This document shows, one piece after another, positions 1 to 6,700 of a stretch of DNA of 20,956 nt (position 1 is the first letter of the stretch; each line of letters opens with the position of its first letter). This DNA comes from Ruminococcaceae bacterium UBA7147. GTDB taxonomy: Bacteria > Bacillota > Clostridia > Oscillospirales > Acutalibacteraceae. Where the stretch lies: positions 1-20,956 of the forward strand of contig DKWR01000030.1 of the NCBI GenBank assembly GCA_002491825.1. The letters are read 5' to 3'. Position numbers and translations under genes: made by a program. Below the pieces are notes generated by a model. The model ran no database searches and was not told the origin of the DNA. It was given only the letters and a program-made list of their open reading frames with translations.

Positions 1-8
1 GCACTCGG

Positions 9-23
9 CTAAATTATAGTTTA
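9..23 (+). repeat. 15-bp element, inverted copy at the far end of the window
   Basis: CTAAATTATAGTTTA occurs here, and its exact reverse complement lies at 20934-20948, so the two copies sit within 10 bp of the two window ends in inverted orientation. Flanking bases do not match further. The match is seen directly. Its meaning is unknown: it could mark a dispersed repeat at which an assembly broke, or be coincidence in AT-rich DNA. Confidence 0.45.
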
Positions 24-87
24 GATCATAAATATTATTACATCTTATTATACCACGGTTTACGACAGCGTTCAACAGCATAAGTAC

Positions 88-126
88 AAAAAAACGAGCA
101 CAGCAATTGCGCTGTGCTTGTTTTTG
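88..126 (-). terminator. Rho-independent terminator of the AraC-like remnant
   Basis: A 10-bp stem (95-104 with 111-120, one wobble pair) with a 6-nt loop is flanked by A and T runs, so it can work in both directions. It lies just beyond the stop of the minus-strand remnant at 143. Confidence 0.85.
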
Positions 127-142
127 AATTATGAAGAGATGT

Positions 143-922
143 TTATTTTTCAGCAATTTTCTGCTTTTTATATTCCATTGGTGTACAGCCGTAGATTTTT
201 TTGCAAATCTCAATAAACGACTTTACATTCGGAAAACCGTTGTTCATAGCCGCCTTTGTGACCGTCTGCCCTTTAAACAGCATTTCGTTGAGTGCGTGTT
301 CAAGACGAACGCTGTTGAGGTATTGAGTGAAATTAGTACCTGTAATATTCTTAAAATACTTCGAAAAATATGAAGACATAAGACCGACAAGGTCAGCCAT
401 ATCTTTTAAATTAATATTCTCCGTATAATTACAGCCGATGTACTCAATTATTGTTTTTGCATAGGCAAAATTATCGGGCATATTTATCGGGAGCAGATTT
501 TTCTTTTCTACCGCACACTCGGTCAGAAGCAGATGATAGATATTCATAAACACTGCATTGACCTTTAACAGCTTGTATTCATCGCCGCTTTCCATAACTG
601 CAACAAGCTGTCTTAACATATCGCTTATCTTGCACCTGCTCTCCTCTTTGATTTTGAATTGTATGCGGTCGATTTCATAATATCCGTAAAGCGCTTTTTC
701 GTCATCTGCCCAATAGAGGTTGTATTTGCCTTTATCAGCAGGCGTAAACGTAATTGTACCCTCGGCATATCCGGGAGTAGATGCGTCAGTACCGCTAAAC
801 TGATAAGCTATAGCGGAATTGTTATCTGCTTCGTATGCCGCCGACATAACAGTCGTGCCTGAAAGCAAGCACAGGCAGAGCAATCATGACATAACAGATT
901 TAAACAAATGCTTTTTAGTCAA
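143..922 (-). pseudogene. Chimeric remnant: secreted-protein N-terminus fused to AraC-family HTH, interrupted by TGA
   Basis: A ribosome binding site (AGAAAGGA) precedes a TTG at 922 that opens a signal peptide (TKKHLFKSVMS). An in-frame TGA at 884-886 then interrupts it, and the frame continues LLCLCLLSGTTVMSAAYEA. The next ~55 residues resemble the carbohydrate/phosphoesterase-type surface proteins of ruminococci (YNLYWADDEKALYGYYEI). At about nt 670 the protein changes to the helical linker and C-terminal double helix-turn-helix of an AraC-family regulator (TGTNFTQYLNSVRLEHAL, then GFPNVKSFIEICKKIYGCTP). The AraC N-terminal cupin domain is absent. Most likely a deletion joined two genes in frame and a nonsense mutation followed. 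A TTG at 883, directly after the stop, could start the rest but has no ribosome binding site at proper spacing. A secreted DNA-binding protein makes no sense, which supports decay. The two-part composition is clear; the identity of the first part is a family-level guess. Confidence 0.7.
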
Positions 923-1135
923 GATTATCGTCCTTTCTTGTTAAAATAAATAATATTTCCGTTTTTCGTTCATAATTATTATATATTTTTAATCTGAAAA
1001 TACATAGTCGAAAAGAGTGTAATTGATAGTTGATTTTCGTGTTAGCTTTGGCTAATCAGTTATGAAATCCGCAAAATCAGCCGTTATTCTTGAATACTAA
1101 ATTTTCAATTTATTGTTAATAATTGTTTTGTATAG

Positions 1136-1175
1136 AAATAACCGCCCACAAAGTCAAAAATGTGAGCGGTTATTT
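1136..1175 (-). terminator. Rho-independent terminator downstream of the Rieske oxidoreductase
   Basis: An inverted repeat pairs 1136-1150 with 1161-1175 (core AACCGC with GCGGTT, one imperfection), with flanking A/T tracts. It begins 7 bp past the stop codon at 1182 and closes the two-gene minus-strand unit. Confidence 0.85.
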
Positions 1176-1181
1176 GATATA

Positions 1182-2507
1182 TTATTTGAATGTTCCGTTT
1201 GCAGGATTGTCAAGCACCTCTCCGCTTTCCGTAAAACGTGAACCATGGCACGGGCAATCCCACGAATTTTCGGCTCTGTTCCACTTTAGCGCACAGCCGA
1301 GATGGGGGCATCGGTGCTCACTAACGGTGAGCAGATTTTTGGTTGCTTCAAAGCCGTTTGCAAAAAGCTGTGGCTTTAAAATACTGCGTGACGGGTTAAA
1401 CACTTCGGCAAAATCGTTCTGCTTTCCGAGGATTAGGTCGCTTAAAATCATAGCCGAAACCATTGATGACGTCATACCCCATTTGTTGAATCCGCCGGCA
1501 ACGTAAAAGTTCGGAGTCCGTTTGGAGTACTGCCCGATATACGGCACTCCGTCAAGGCTTATGCAGTCCTGTGCCGCCCAGAAATACTCTTCACGTGATT
1601 TCGGATAAACCGTCTTTGCAAATGCACGAAGCTCGCACCAGTTGCCGCCCTGCTTCCCTGTTCGGTGACCTCCTCCGCCTATCAACAGAAGTTTGCCGTA
1701 ATTCCGAAACGACATTCCCTTTCTGTTCTCATCAACATACATTCCGTCAACATTCTGCGCATTTTTAAGCGCAATAACGTAGGAACGGTGCTGATATAGC
1801 TTCAGAAAATAACTGCCGTGCTTGTTGATAAACGGAAAATGCGTTGCCGCAATCACCTTGTCGGCGTAGATTTTTCCGCCTTGTGTAACGGCGGTTGTTC
1901 CTATCATCTCGCTTACAAAGGTGTTCTCATAAATATTCAGACCGTCACAGATTGCATCAATAAACTTCAGCGGATTGAACTGCGCCTGATTCGGAAATTT
2001 CACCGCGCCGACTGTCTTTTTCGGTATGATAACATTCTCGCAGAACTCGGCATTACTCCTGATTTTTTGCAGTGCTTTCATTTCTTTTTCAAGAATTTTT
2101 CGGTTGTAAACCGAATAAACGTAGTTATCCCTGCGCTCAAAATCACAGTCGATATTTTTGCAAAGCTCGCAATATTTTTCCAGTGCAAGCTCGTTTGCTT
2201 TGAGGTACAGCTGCGCTGAATACGCTCCCCTGTCGGCAAAAATTTTATGATATATAAGACCGTGCTGTGACGTTATCTTTGCAGTGGTGTTGTGCGTGAT
2301 TCCCGAGCATATTCTGCCCATGTCAACAAGTACGTACTTAACGCCGTTTTGATGAAGAAAGTACGCAGTCAGGATTCCTGCAATACCTCCGCCGATGATT
2401 AAAACATCGGTATGAGCATCACCGTCAAGCGTCGGAAATTGCGGCAGACTTACAGAGCTCTCCCATACCGATATTTTGTTGATTTCGCATTCATTTTTAT
2501 CTGTCAT
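1182..2507 (-). CDS. FAD-dependent oxidoreductase with C-terminal Rieske [2Fe-2S] domain
   Basis: This 441-residue protein has an N-terminal dinucleotide-binding fold (VLIIGGGIAGILTAYFL, near residues 34-50) of the DadA/glycine-oxidase type. It ends in a Rieske domain whose ligands are visible: CPH at the first site and CPCH at the second, 15 residues apart, with the extra Cys pair typical of a stabilising disulfide. The family includes Bacillus YhfW-like proteins; it oxidises a small amine or similar substrate and passes electrons through the Fe-S centre, but the true substrate is unknown. No signal peptide or membrane segment is seen, so it is probably cytoplasmic. The start at 2507 has only a weak ribosome binding site. 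The upstream small gene stops 9 bp earlier, which fits translational coupling in a two-gene operon. Confidence 0.9.
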   Translation of the reverse strand: MTDKNECEINKISVWESSVSLPQFPTLDGDAHTDVLIIGGGIAGILTAYFLHQNGVKYVLVDMGRICSGITHNTTAKITSQHGLIYHKIFADRGAYSAQLYLKANELALEKYCELCKNIDCDFERRDNYVYSVYNRKILEKEMKALQKIRSNAEFCENVIIPKKTVGAVKFPNQAQFNPLKFIDAICDGLNIYENTFVSEMIGTTAVTQGGKIYADKVIAATHFPFINKHGSYFLKLYQHRSYVIALKNAQNVDGMYVDENRKGMSFRNYGKLLLIGGGGHRTGKQGGNWCELRAFAKTVYPKSREEYFWAAQDCISLDGVPYIGQYSKRTPNFYVAGGFNKWGMTSSMVSAMILSDLILGKQNDFAEVFNPSRSILKPQLFANGFEATKNLLTVSEHRCPHLGCALKWNRAENSWDCPCHGSRFTESGEVLDNPANGTFK

Positions 2508-2516
2508 AGCCGAAAA

Positions 2517-2792
2517 TTACAGTTCTTCAAGGTCAGCCGCTGTGACGTCGTTTTCAAGGTTGTCCCTTGCAAGGTCGTTGTCGATTGTGGAATAAATCGG
2601 CGAAATCGGCTTTTCCTGTTCAAACGGAGCAGTATGATAAACCTTGAGCGACGGTGCTTTTGTGCCTGCTATAATCGGGTTTGCTTTTACATTGCTGTGC
2701 TTTGCTTTTCCCTGTATTTCAGGAACAGTCGCCTGTTCGTTTCGTGGCTGGGTATGGGTTCTTTCCATACGTTTCATTCCCTGTTTTGCCAT
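2517..2792 (-). CDS. Small conserved-looking protein of unknown function, 91 aa
   Basis: The protein is hydrophilic and charged, begins MAKQGMKRMERTHTQPRNEQ and ends in an acidic tail (DVTAADLEEL). It has no signal peptide, no membrane segment and no cysteine. The ATG at 2792 was chosen because a CGAGG ribosome binding site sits 8 nt upstream; the earlier GTG and ATG codons overlap or abut that site. The gene lies 9 bp before the Rieske oxidoreductase and probably shares its mRNA. I believe similar short proteins occur in other Clostridia, but I cannot name a family. Low-complexity, Pro-rich stretches suggest a partly disordered protein. Confidence 0.75.
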   Translation of the reverse strand: MAKQGMKRMERTHTQPRNEQATVPEIQGKAKHSNVKANPIIAGTKAPSLKVYHTAPFEQEKPISPIYSTIDNDLARDNLENDVTAADLEEL

Positions 2793-2856
2793 TTTCATCA
2801 CCTCGATTGTAATATGTGCGGAAATGATTGTTTTATTCAGGTATGATTTTACTGAA

Positions 2857-2899
2857 ACAAAAAATCAGCCGTTCTGCACTGCAAAACGATTGATTTGTT
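2857..2899 (-). terminator. Terminator downstream of the multicopper-oxidase-like gene
   Basis: On the minus strand a broken stem (AAATCA..CGTT paired with AACG..TGATTT) is followed by a T6 run. It separates the oxidase-like gene from the 91-residue gene. Confidence 0.6.
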
Positions 2900-2913
2900 A
2901 TTATTTTAAATTT

Positions 2914-4139
2914 TTACATATACTTATCATACCATTGTTCTTCCCACCAGTGACCGATGTTTCTGCATATACACTCGCATCTGTATCTTATACTGCGGCT
3001 CATCACTCTGAAAATTTCCCACATGCCCGATTCAACATCCCATCTGAGCGAACCGGAACGGTACAGATAGTCGCCGGGAACATCTGATGCGCCGTTTATA
3101 AGCTCAATGTTATAAACGCCGCCTATGCTTATTGCTCCCTGTACAGGGATAACAGTTGAAAACGGGTCGTCAGGCTGTGCACGCCAATTGTGACCGTGCA
3201 ATACAAAGCTGATGTTTCTCGGATTATCGACAGGCATAAGCAGTCTGATTATCACTCTTTCTTTTGCATAAGCCTTTAAAAGCGGAGTTGACGGGTCACC
3301 CGCATAAGCTCTCAGAATCGGGGGTGCAGGGTCGCCGTAAGACCAAGAGCTCATTGAAATGTCCTCATATGTAACGCCCTCGTGCATATGCCCAAGCGGC
3401 AAGCGGTTTCGCATAGGCTCGGAACGGTAGCTTATACCCGTAGTACCGTTCGGAAGTCCCGTGTGCGGGTCAACAGGCTGTTCTCCGTCCTTATTCTTTA
3501 TTTCAAGCTCATCGTGGAAAAACACTGCATATTCTCTGAACGACGGCTCGGTTGGATTATAAATATCTGCAAATAAGCCACTCTCGATTTCTTCACCCGA
3601 AACAGGGTCAAACCAACTTGACTGCAGCTTTTCAACTATTATTGCGCCGAACAAGCCGTGTACATTCGTACCGTCCTCGCCGCTTCTCATATCACCCATA
3701 TCGGAAAAGAGATAAACTCCCTCTCTTTCCGCATACCATTTGTAGCTGATAAAATCTCTTGTGGTGGTATCTGGGTTATATCCGACCTCTGCTCCGTCGG
3801 AGTTCAGGACGTTATATTTAAGTCCCTGAACGTGGATAGACGTTCTTCTGTCAAGCTTATTGTAAAAATTAACCTGAATTTCATCACCCTCATTTGCTCT
3901 TATCACAAGAGGCTGAACTTCCTTGTATGGCTGCGGAGGATTCATCGAAAACCTTTCTCTTGCTTCTCGCTGAATACGCTCGGAATCCTTTTTAGAACAT
4001 ACATCATCCCGTTAGGGTCATAGTCGCCGTATTTATTATAAACTATCGGTATAGATATAGCTTCAATATCAAAAACTCTGACACAATCAGATTTTGGATA
4101 ATCTGATAATTCTGTCATAAATTTTAAAACTTCTTTCAT
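2914..4139 (-). pseudogene. Multicopper-oxidase-like (cupredoxin) protein, frameshifted
   Basis: Two overlapping frames make one protein: 3942-4139 carries the N-terminus (RVFDIEAISIPIVYNKYGDY, then DPNGMMYVLK) and 2914-3945 the rest. Adding one A to the A5 run (T5 on the plus strand, 3989-3993) gives a continuous reading VLKKDSERIQREARERFSMN that runs into PPQPYKEVQPLVIRANEGDE. The body has cupredoxin-type motifs: SIHVQGL, a GTNVHGLFGAIIVE segment and VLHGHNW. Several usual copper ligands are missing: the second His of the first HxH is Gln-region sequence and the HSH-type motif reads DMGDM. No signal peptide is seen. The ATG at 3945 has an AGAAAGG site 6 nt upstream, so the larger fragment could be translated alone. 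Whether this is decay, a sequencing error or slippage cannot be settled here. The C-terminal ~30 residues are basic and Cys-rich and I cannot match them to the family. Confidence 0.75.
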
Positions 4140-4148
4140 TTATTAATC

Positions 4149-4166
4149 GAAATAATATATTATTTC
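4149..4166. promoter_or_regulatory. 18-bp perfect palindrome upstream of the oxidase-like gene
   Basis: GAAATAATATATTATTTC reads the same on both strands and lies 10 bp before the ATG at 4139, where a ribosome binding site would be expected; none is evident. It could be an operator or an mRNA structure. AT-rich palindromes also arise by chance. Confidence 0.4.
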
Positions 4167-4257
4167 ACTATAATAATATGAAAGTTTTCGGGAGATGACA
4201 CAAGCAAAAAAGTCATTCTTGACATCAATACCTATTAATAAAACGCTCCACAAAATG

Positions 4258-4287
4258 CAAAAAGCCCGATATAATCGAGCTTTTTTT
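4258..4287. terminator. Bidirectional terminator hairpin
   Basis: The stem AAAAAGC.CGAT with ATCG.GCTTTTT has a 3-nt loop and runs of T on either strand. It can serve as a second stop for minus-strand transcription coming from the tRNA-Pro gene. The interval 4140-4413 holds no gene. Confidence 0.7.
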
Positions 4288-4365
4288 GGTGAAATCTTTT
4301 TTGTTACTCTCTCATGTCAATAGGATATAAAAAAGATGTCACTCTTGATGCGAGAAATTAACTCA

Positions 4366-4402
4366 AAAAAGAAGAATGCCCCGATACGCGATTTGCGTGT
4401 CG
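4366..4402 (-). terminator. Probable terminator of tRNA-Pro
   Basis: On the minus strand CGACACGC pairs with GCGTATCG (8 bp, one wobble, 5-nt loop), followed after a short gap by a T-rich tract ending in T6. It starts 12 bp beyond the encoded CCA. Confidence 0.55.
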
Positions 4403-4413
4403 AGACACTCGAC

Positions 4414-4490
4414 TGGTCGAGGTGACAGGACTTGAACCTGCGGCATCTTGGTCCCAAACCAAGCACTCTACCAAACTGAGCTACACCTCG
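4414..4490 (-). tRNA. tRNA-Pro (anticodon UGG)
   Basis: The minus strand folds as a complete cloverleaf. The acceptor CGAGGTG pairs with CACCTCG. The anticodon arm is CTTGG-TTTGGGA-CCAAG with TGG at positions 34-36. The T arm carries GGTTCAAGTCC. The CCA end is encoded at 4414-4416. It reads CCA and, by wobble, other proline codons. Confidence 0.96.
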
Positions 4491-4520
4491 ATATGCTGTC
4501 ACTTTTGCGACAGCTTTATA

Positions 4521-4549
4521 ATTATAACTTAGATTATATGAATTGTCAA
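4521..4549 (-). promoter_or_regulatory. Consensus sigma-A promoter of tRNA-Pro
   Basis: TTGACA (4544-4549) and TATAAT (4521-4526) are separated by exactly 17 bp, matching both hexamers perfectly. The expected start lies about 25 nt before the tRNA, and the leader contains a GCTGTC/GACAGC hairpin (4496-4515). Confidence 0.9.
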
Positions 4550-4580
4550 CCTTTTTATTTGCTTGATTTTATGCTGTACA

Positions 4581-4606
4581 ATGTATATTTCAACGTCAAT
4601 ATACAT
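4581..4606. repeat. Inverted repeat upstream of the tRNA-Pro promoter
   Basis: ATGTATATT and AATATACAT form a perfect 9-bp inverted repeat with an 8-nt spacer. It lies about 30 bp beyond the -35 box and between the tRNA and the HAD gene. It lacks a T run, so it is a poor terminator; it may be a binding site, or nothing. Confidence 0.4.
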
Positions 4607-4699
4607 CAAAATCAGGCTTGCATATTATCATAAAACGGTTGAACGTGCAAAGTAATATAAACAAAATTTTTACCTAAAAATTATTCAACAATCAGCAAA

Positions 4700-5350
4700 T
4701 CAGAGCATAGATAATTTCAGGAATATTTCATCTGAAGAATTAAAATATATCTTGCAATTATACTTCTCGGCATCTTCTTTCGTTCTGAAACCCCAGCCGT
4801 AAAGCGCCGCACCAAAGTCAATTCCTGCCTTTTCTGCTCCCTCGGCATCAACATCGCTGTCGCCTATTAAAATTGCGTCTTCAACGCTTAAGCCCGTTTG
4901 CTCGCAAGCCTGCAAAATCAAATCCTTCTTTGTCAGGTTAGTATTGACATCTGTTGCGCAGACAGCGTCAAACAAGTCGGCAATATCGTGAACCTCGAGC
5001 ATATCGGATGTAAACATTCTGTGCTTCTGTGTTGCAATCGCAATCTTGCAACCATCTTTTCTTAATTCCTTAAGAGTGTTTTCAATACCCGGATACAGCG
5101 AGAACATCTCCTTACCCTTTTGCGAGTAGAGCTTGCTGTAGTTTTTAGCGGCATATTCAATTTCGTCGTCCTTCATATCGAAAAGCTTTCGAAATCCCTT
5201 TTCAAGCGGAATTCCGATAACCCCGTATAGAGCGTCGTGGTCAACAGGCTGATAGCCCATAGCCGTTGCAGTAGTGTTAAAGCAGTAAAGTATTCCCGGA
5301 GATGTATCTGCTAAGGTTCCGTCGAAACCAAAAATAACCAGTTTTTTCAT
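4700..5350 (-). CDS. HAD-superfamily hydrolase (phosphoglycolate phosphatase-like), nucleophile Asp replaced by Gly
   Basis: The 216-residue protein has the HAD layout of the Gph/PpaX group: motif I at residues 7-12, a helical cap, motif II Thr in IAIATQK, the motif III Lys in LTKKDL, and motif IV GDSDVD. Family members dephosphorylate phosphoglycolate, pyrophosphate or other small phosphate esters. Motif I reads FGFDGT instead of F-D-x-D-G-T, so residue 8, normally the catalytic Asp, is Gly (codon GGT, one base from GAT); the second Asp is kept. If real, the protein should be phosphatase-dead and may only bind a ligand. The ATG at 5350 follows GGGTGAT; upstream extension is unsupported. It is single-gene, with its own candidate promoter. 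Confidence 0.88.
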   Translation of the reverse strand: MKKLVIFGFDGTLADTSPGILYCFNTTATAMGYQPVDHDALYGVIGIPLEKGFRKLFDMKDDEIEYAAKNYSKLYSQKGKEMFSLYPGIENTLKELRKDGCKIAIATQKHRMFTSDMLEVHDIADLFDAVCATDVNTNLTKKDLILQACEQTGLSVEDAILIGDSDVDAEGAEKAGIDFGAALYGWGFRTKEDAEKYNCKIYFNSSDEIFLKLSML

Positions 5351-5443
5351 ATTATCACCCAAATAAACACACAATACAATACGGTCAGTAAATAAGACCG
5401 ATTTATTAATTTTCTATATTAGAAGTATTATACCCTATGGATA

Positions 5444-5472
5444 ATTATACCACTCAAAACTTATAAATACAA
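5444..5472 (-). promoter_or_regulatory. Candidate sigma-A promoter of the HAD gene
   Basis: TTGTAT (5467-5472), a 17-bp spacer and TATAAT (5444-5449). A second TATAAT lies at 5427-5432. The leader of about 90 nt contains a CGGTC/GACCG inverted repeat (5382-5400). Confidence 0.5.
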
Positions 5473-5620
5473 TAGTTATTTTGTTTCATAAAACGCAGTG
5501 TAAACCGATATATTTGTTCATAAATTTTGACGAATAATGTTTTTTATAAATTACGTCATTAATTTGAAAAATCTGTATAAACAGAGTATCTCTGACAATA
5601 ATAATTGCGGAGGTGCTTCT

Positions 5621-6364
5621 ATGAGCGATTATTATAACAGAAACAGAGGGCGAAAAAAACGCAGCCGCAGAGAAAAAATCGGCTTTTACACTGCGTTTTC
5701 TATCTGCCTTATAGCCGTTAGTATGGCGATTTACTCAACATACAACACAATGTCTGTTCCGCAAAAGGCGAAAAATCCGCAGACCGAAACAACGCAGGCG
5801 CAACAGGTAAATCAGGTTGTTACGGGAGTTAAGGAAACGCTTGCCGAGCCGAAGCTTGACTCGACTATTCCGAAGGTGACTGCCGTTTCACAGGAGAATA
5901 CAACTCAACCGAATACCGAGCCTTCCGAGGACGCACTTGAAACTATGCTTTCAACCGATTTAACGCTTACCTATCCGCTGAAATCGAACAACATTCTTCG
6001 TGAGTTCAGCAAGGAGAGCGTGTATTTTAAAACGCCGAACGTGTGGAAGCCTCATCTCGGCGTTGACTTTGCAGGCGAGCTTGGCGACGACGTTTGCGCA
6101 ATGGCTGACGGTGCTGTGACAAAGGTGAGCGAGGACAGAATGTACGGCAAAACCGTTGAAATATCAGCAAATGACGCCGTCTGCATTTACAGCGGTCTGG
6201 GCGACATAAGCGTAAGCGAGGGCGACTCGGTGACATCGGGCGACAAAATCGGCACTGTCGGCTCGGTACCTTATGAGGCGAGCGACAAAAACCACATTCA
6301 CGTTTCCGTAAAGGTAAACGGCAACTACGCCGACCCGCTTTCATTCATCGGCAACAACAGCTAA
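5621..6364 (+). CDS. SpoIIQ-like membrane-anchored M23 metallopeptidase
   Basis: The 247-residue protein has a short, very basic N-terminus, one membrane segment (about 21-41), a Ser/Thr/Gln-rich linker (50-115) and a C-terminal M23 domain. The zinc-site residues are all present: His145 and Asp149 in HLGVD, and His225/His227 in HIHV. This architecture matches SpoIIQ, which in spore formers sits in the forespore membrane and pairs with SpoIIIAH across the engulfment gap; some SpoIIQ proteins have lost the zinc ligands, this one has not. The start at 5621 follows GCGGAGG at a 7-nt spacing. A GTATA box at 5575-5579 hints at a forespore sigma promoter, but the -10 match is poor. Another cell-wall M23 endopeptidase is the alternative. 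It is a single gene, divergent from the HAD gene. Confidence 0.85.
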   Translation: MSDYYNRNRGRKKRSRREKIGFYTAFSICLIAVSMAIYSTYNTMSVPQKAKNPQTETTQAQQVNQVVTGVKETLAEPKLDSTIPKVTAVSQENTTQPNTEPSEDALETMLSTDLTLTYPLKSNNILREFSKESVYFKTPNVWKPHLGVDFAGELGDDVCAMADGAVTKVSEDRMYGKTVEISANDAVCIYSGLGDISVSEGDSVTSGDKIGTVGSVPYEASDKNHIHVSVKVNGNYADPLSFIGNNS

Positions 6365-6365
6365 T

Positions 6366-6435
6366 TTCAATGCATAATTCATAATGCATAGTGCATAATT
6401 ATTAATTGTACTTTGTTAATTGTTAATTGATATGC
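6366..6435. repeat. AT-rich degenerate repeat tract
   Basis: Imperfect copies of TGCATAATT and TTGTTAATTG follow each other just after the M23 gene stop. Such tracts are common between genes in low-GC Firmicutes. No coding potential is seen. Confidence 0.4.
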
Positions 6436-6462
6436 AAGCCCTCGTTTCGTTTCAGGGGCACA

Positions 6463-6500
6463 AAAAATACGGAGGATACAATCTTGTGTCCTCCGTTTTT
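6463..6500. terminator. Bidirectional terminator between the M23 gene and the 23-codon gene
   Basis: A 12-bp stem, CGGAGGATACAA with TTGTGTCCTCCG (one wobble), is flanked by A6 and T5 runs. It would end plus-strand transcription from the M23 gene and minus-strand transcription from the kinase-like gene and small peptide gene. Confidence 0.88.
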
Positions 6501-6571
6501 GTGTGATTTTATGTCAAATGAAAAATAACCTAAATTATATTTTCAAAATTAAAATTCCTCAAAATAAATGA

Positions 6572-6643
6572 TTATCTTTCACTCTCGTGCCATTCTTCGT
6601 TACCGAAGATAAAATCATCAAGATCCATAACGATGAATTTCAT
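6572..6643 (-). CDS. Putative 23-residue acidic peptide with ideal ribosome binding site
   Basis: The minus strand carries AAGGAGGTG, a nine-base match to the 16S rRNA tail, 5 nt before an ATG at 6643. The frame encodes MKFIVMDLDDFIFGNEEWHE plus Ser-Glu-Arg and stops with TAA. The peptide has a hydrophobic N-terminal third and an acidic C-terminal half. It has no cysteine, no signal peptide and no recognisable family. It lies 57 bp after the cytidylate-kinase-like gene and before a strong terminator, so it could be the last cistron of that unit. A TATAAT at about 40 nt upstream of the ATG might give it its own start, without a good -35 box. It could be a signal, regulator or modified-peptide precursor, but no modifying or export gene is nearby. 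It could also be an accidental frame. Confidence 0.5.
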   Translation of the reverse strand: MKFIVMDLDDFIFGNEEWHESER

Positions 6644-6700
6644 ATTCACACCTCCTTCATAAACATTATAGTATATTCAGGAAATGGTCATATATGCAGG

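Noticed and set aside
884..886. TGA in the signal peptide read as Trp or selenocysteine (recoding)
   Set aside because: TGA is a normal stop for other genes here (hemolysin III, dpaA), no SECIS-like structure is evident and the downstream protein is a nonsensical chimera.
2810..2838. Sigma-G-like motif (GAATA, 17 bp, CATATTA) before the 91-residue gene
   Set aside because: A start 7 nt after the -10 would fall inside the ribosome binding site, so the transcript could not be translated properly.
4317..4502. Minus-strand frame of 61 codons
   Set aside because: It is the translation of the tRNA-Pro gene and its flanks; no ribosome site.
6027..6344. Arg-rich minus-strand frame opposite the M23 peptidase
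   Set aside because: It is the antisense of the M23 domain; the composition is an artefact and no ribosome site precedes it.
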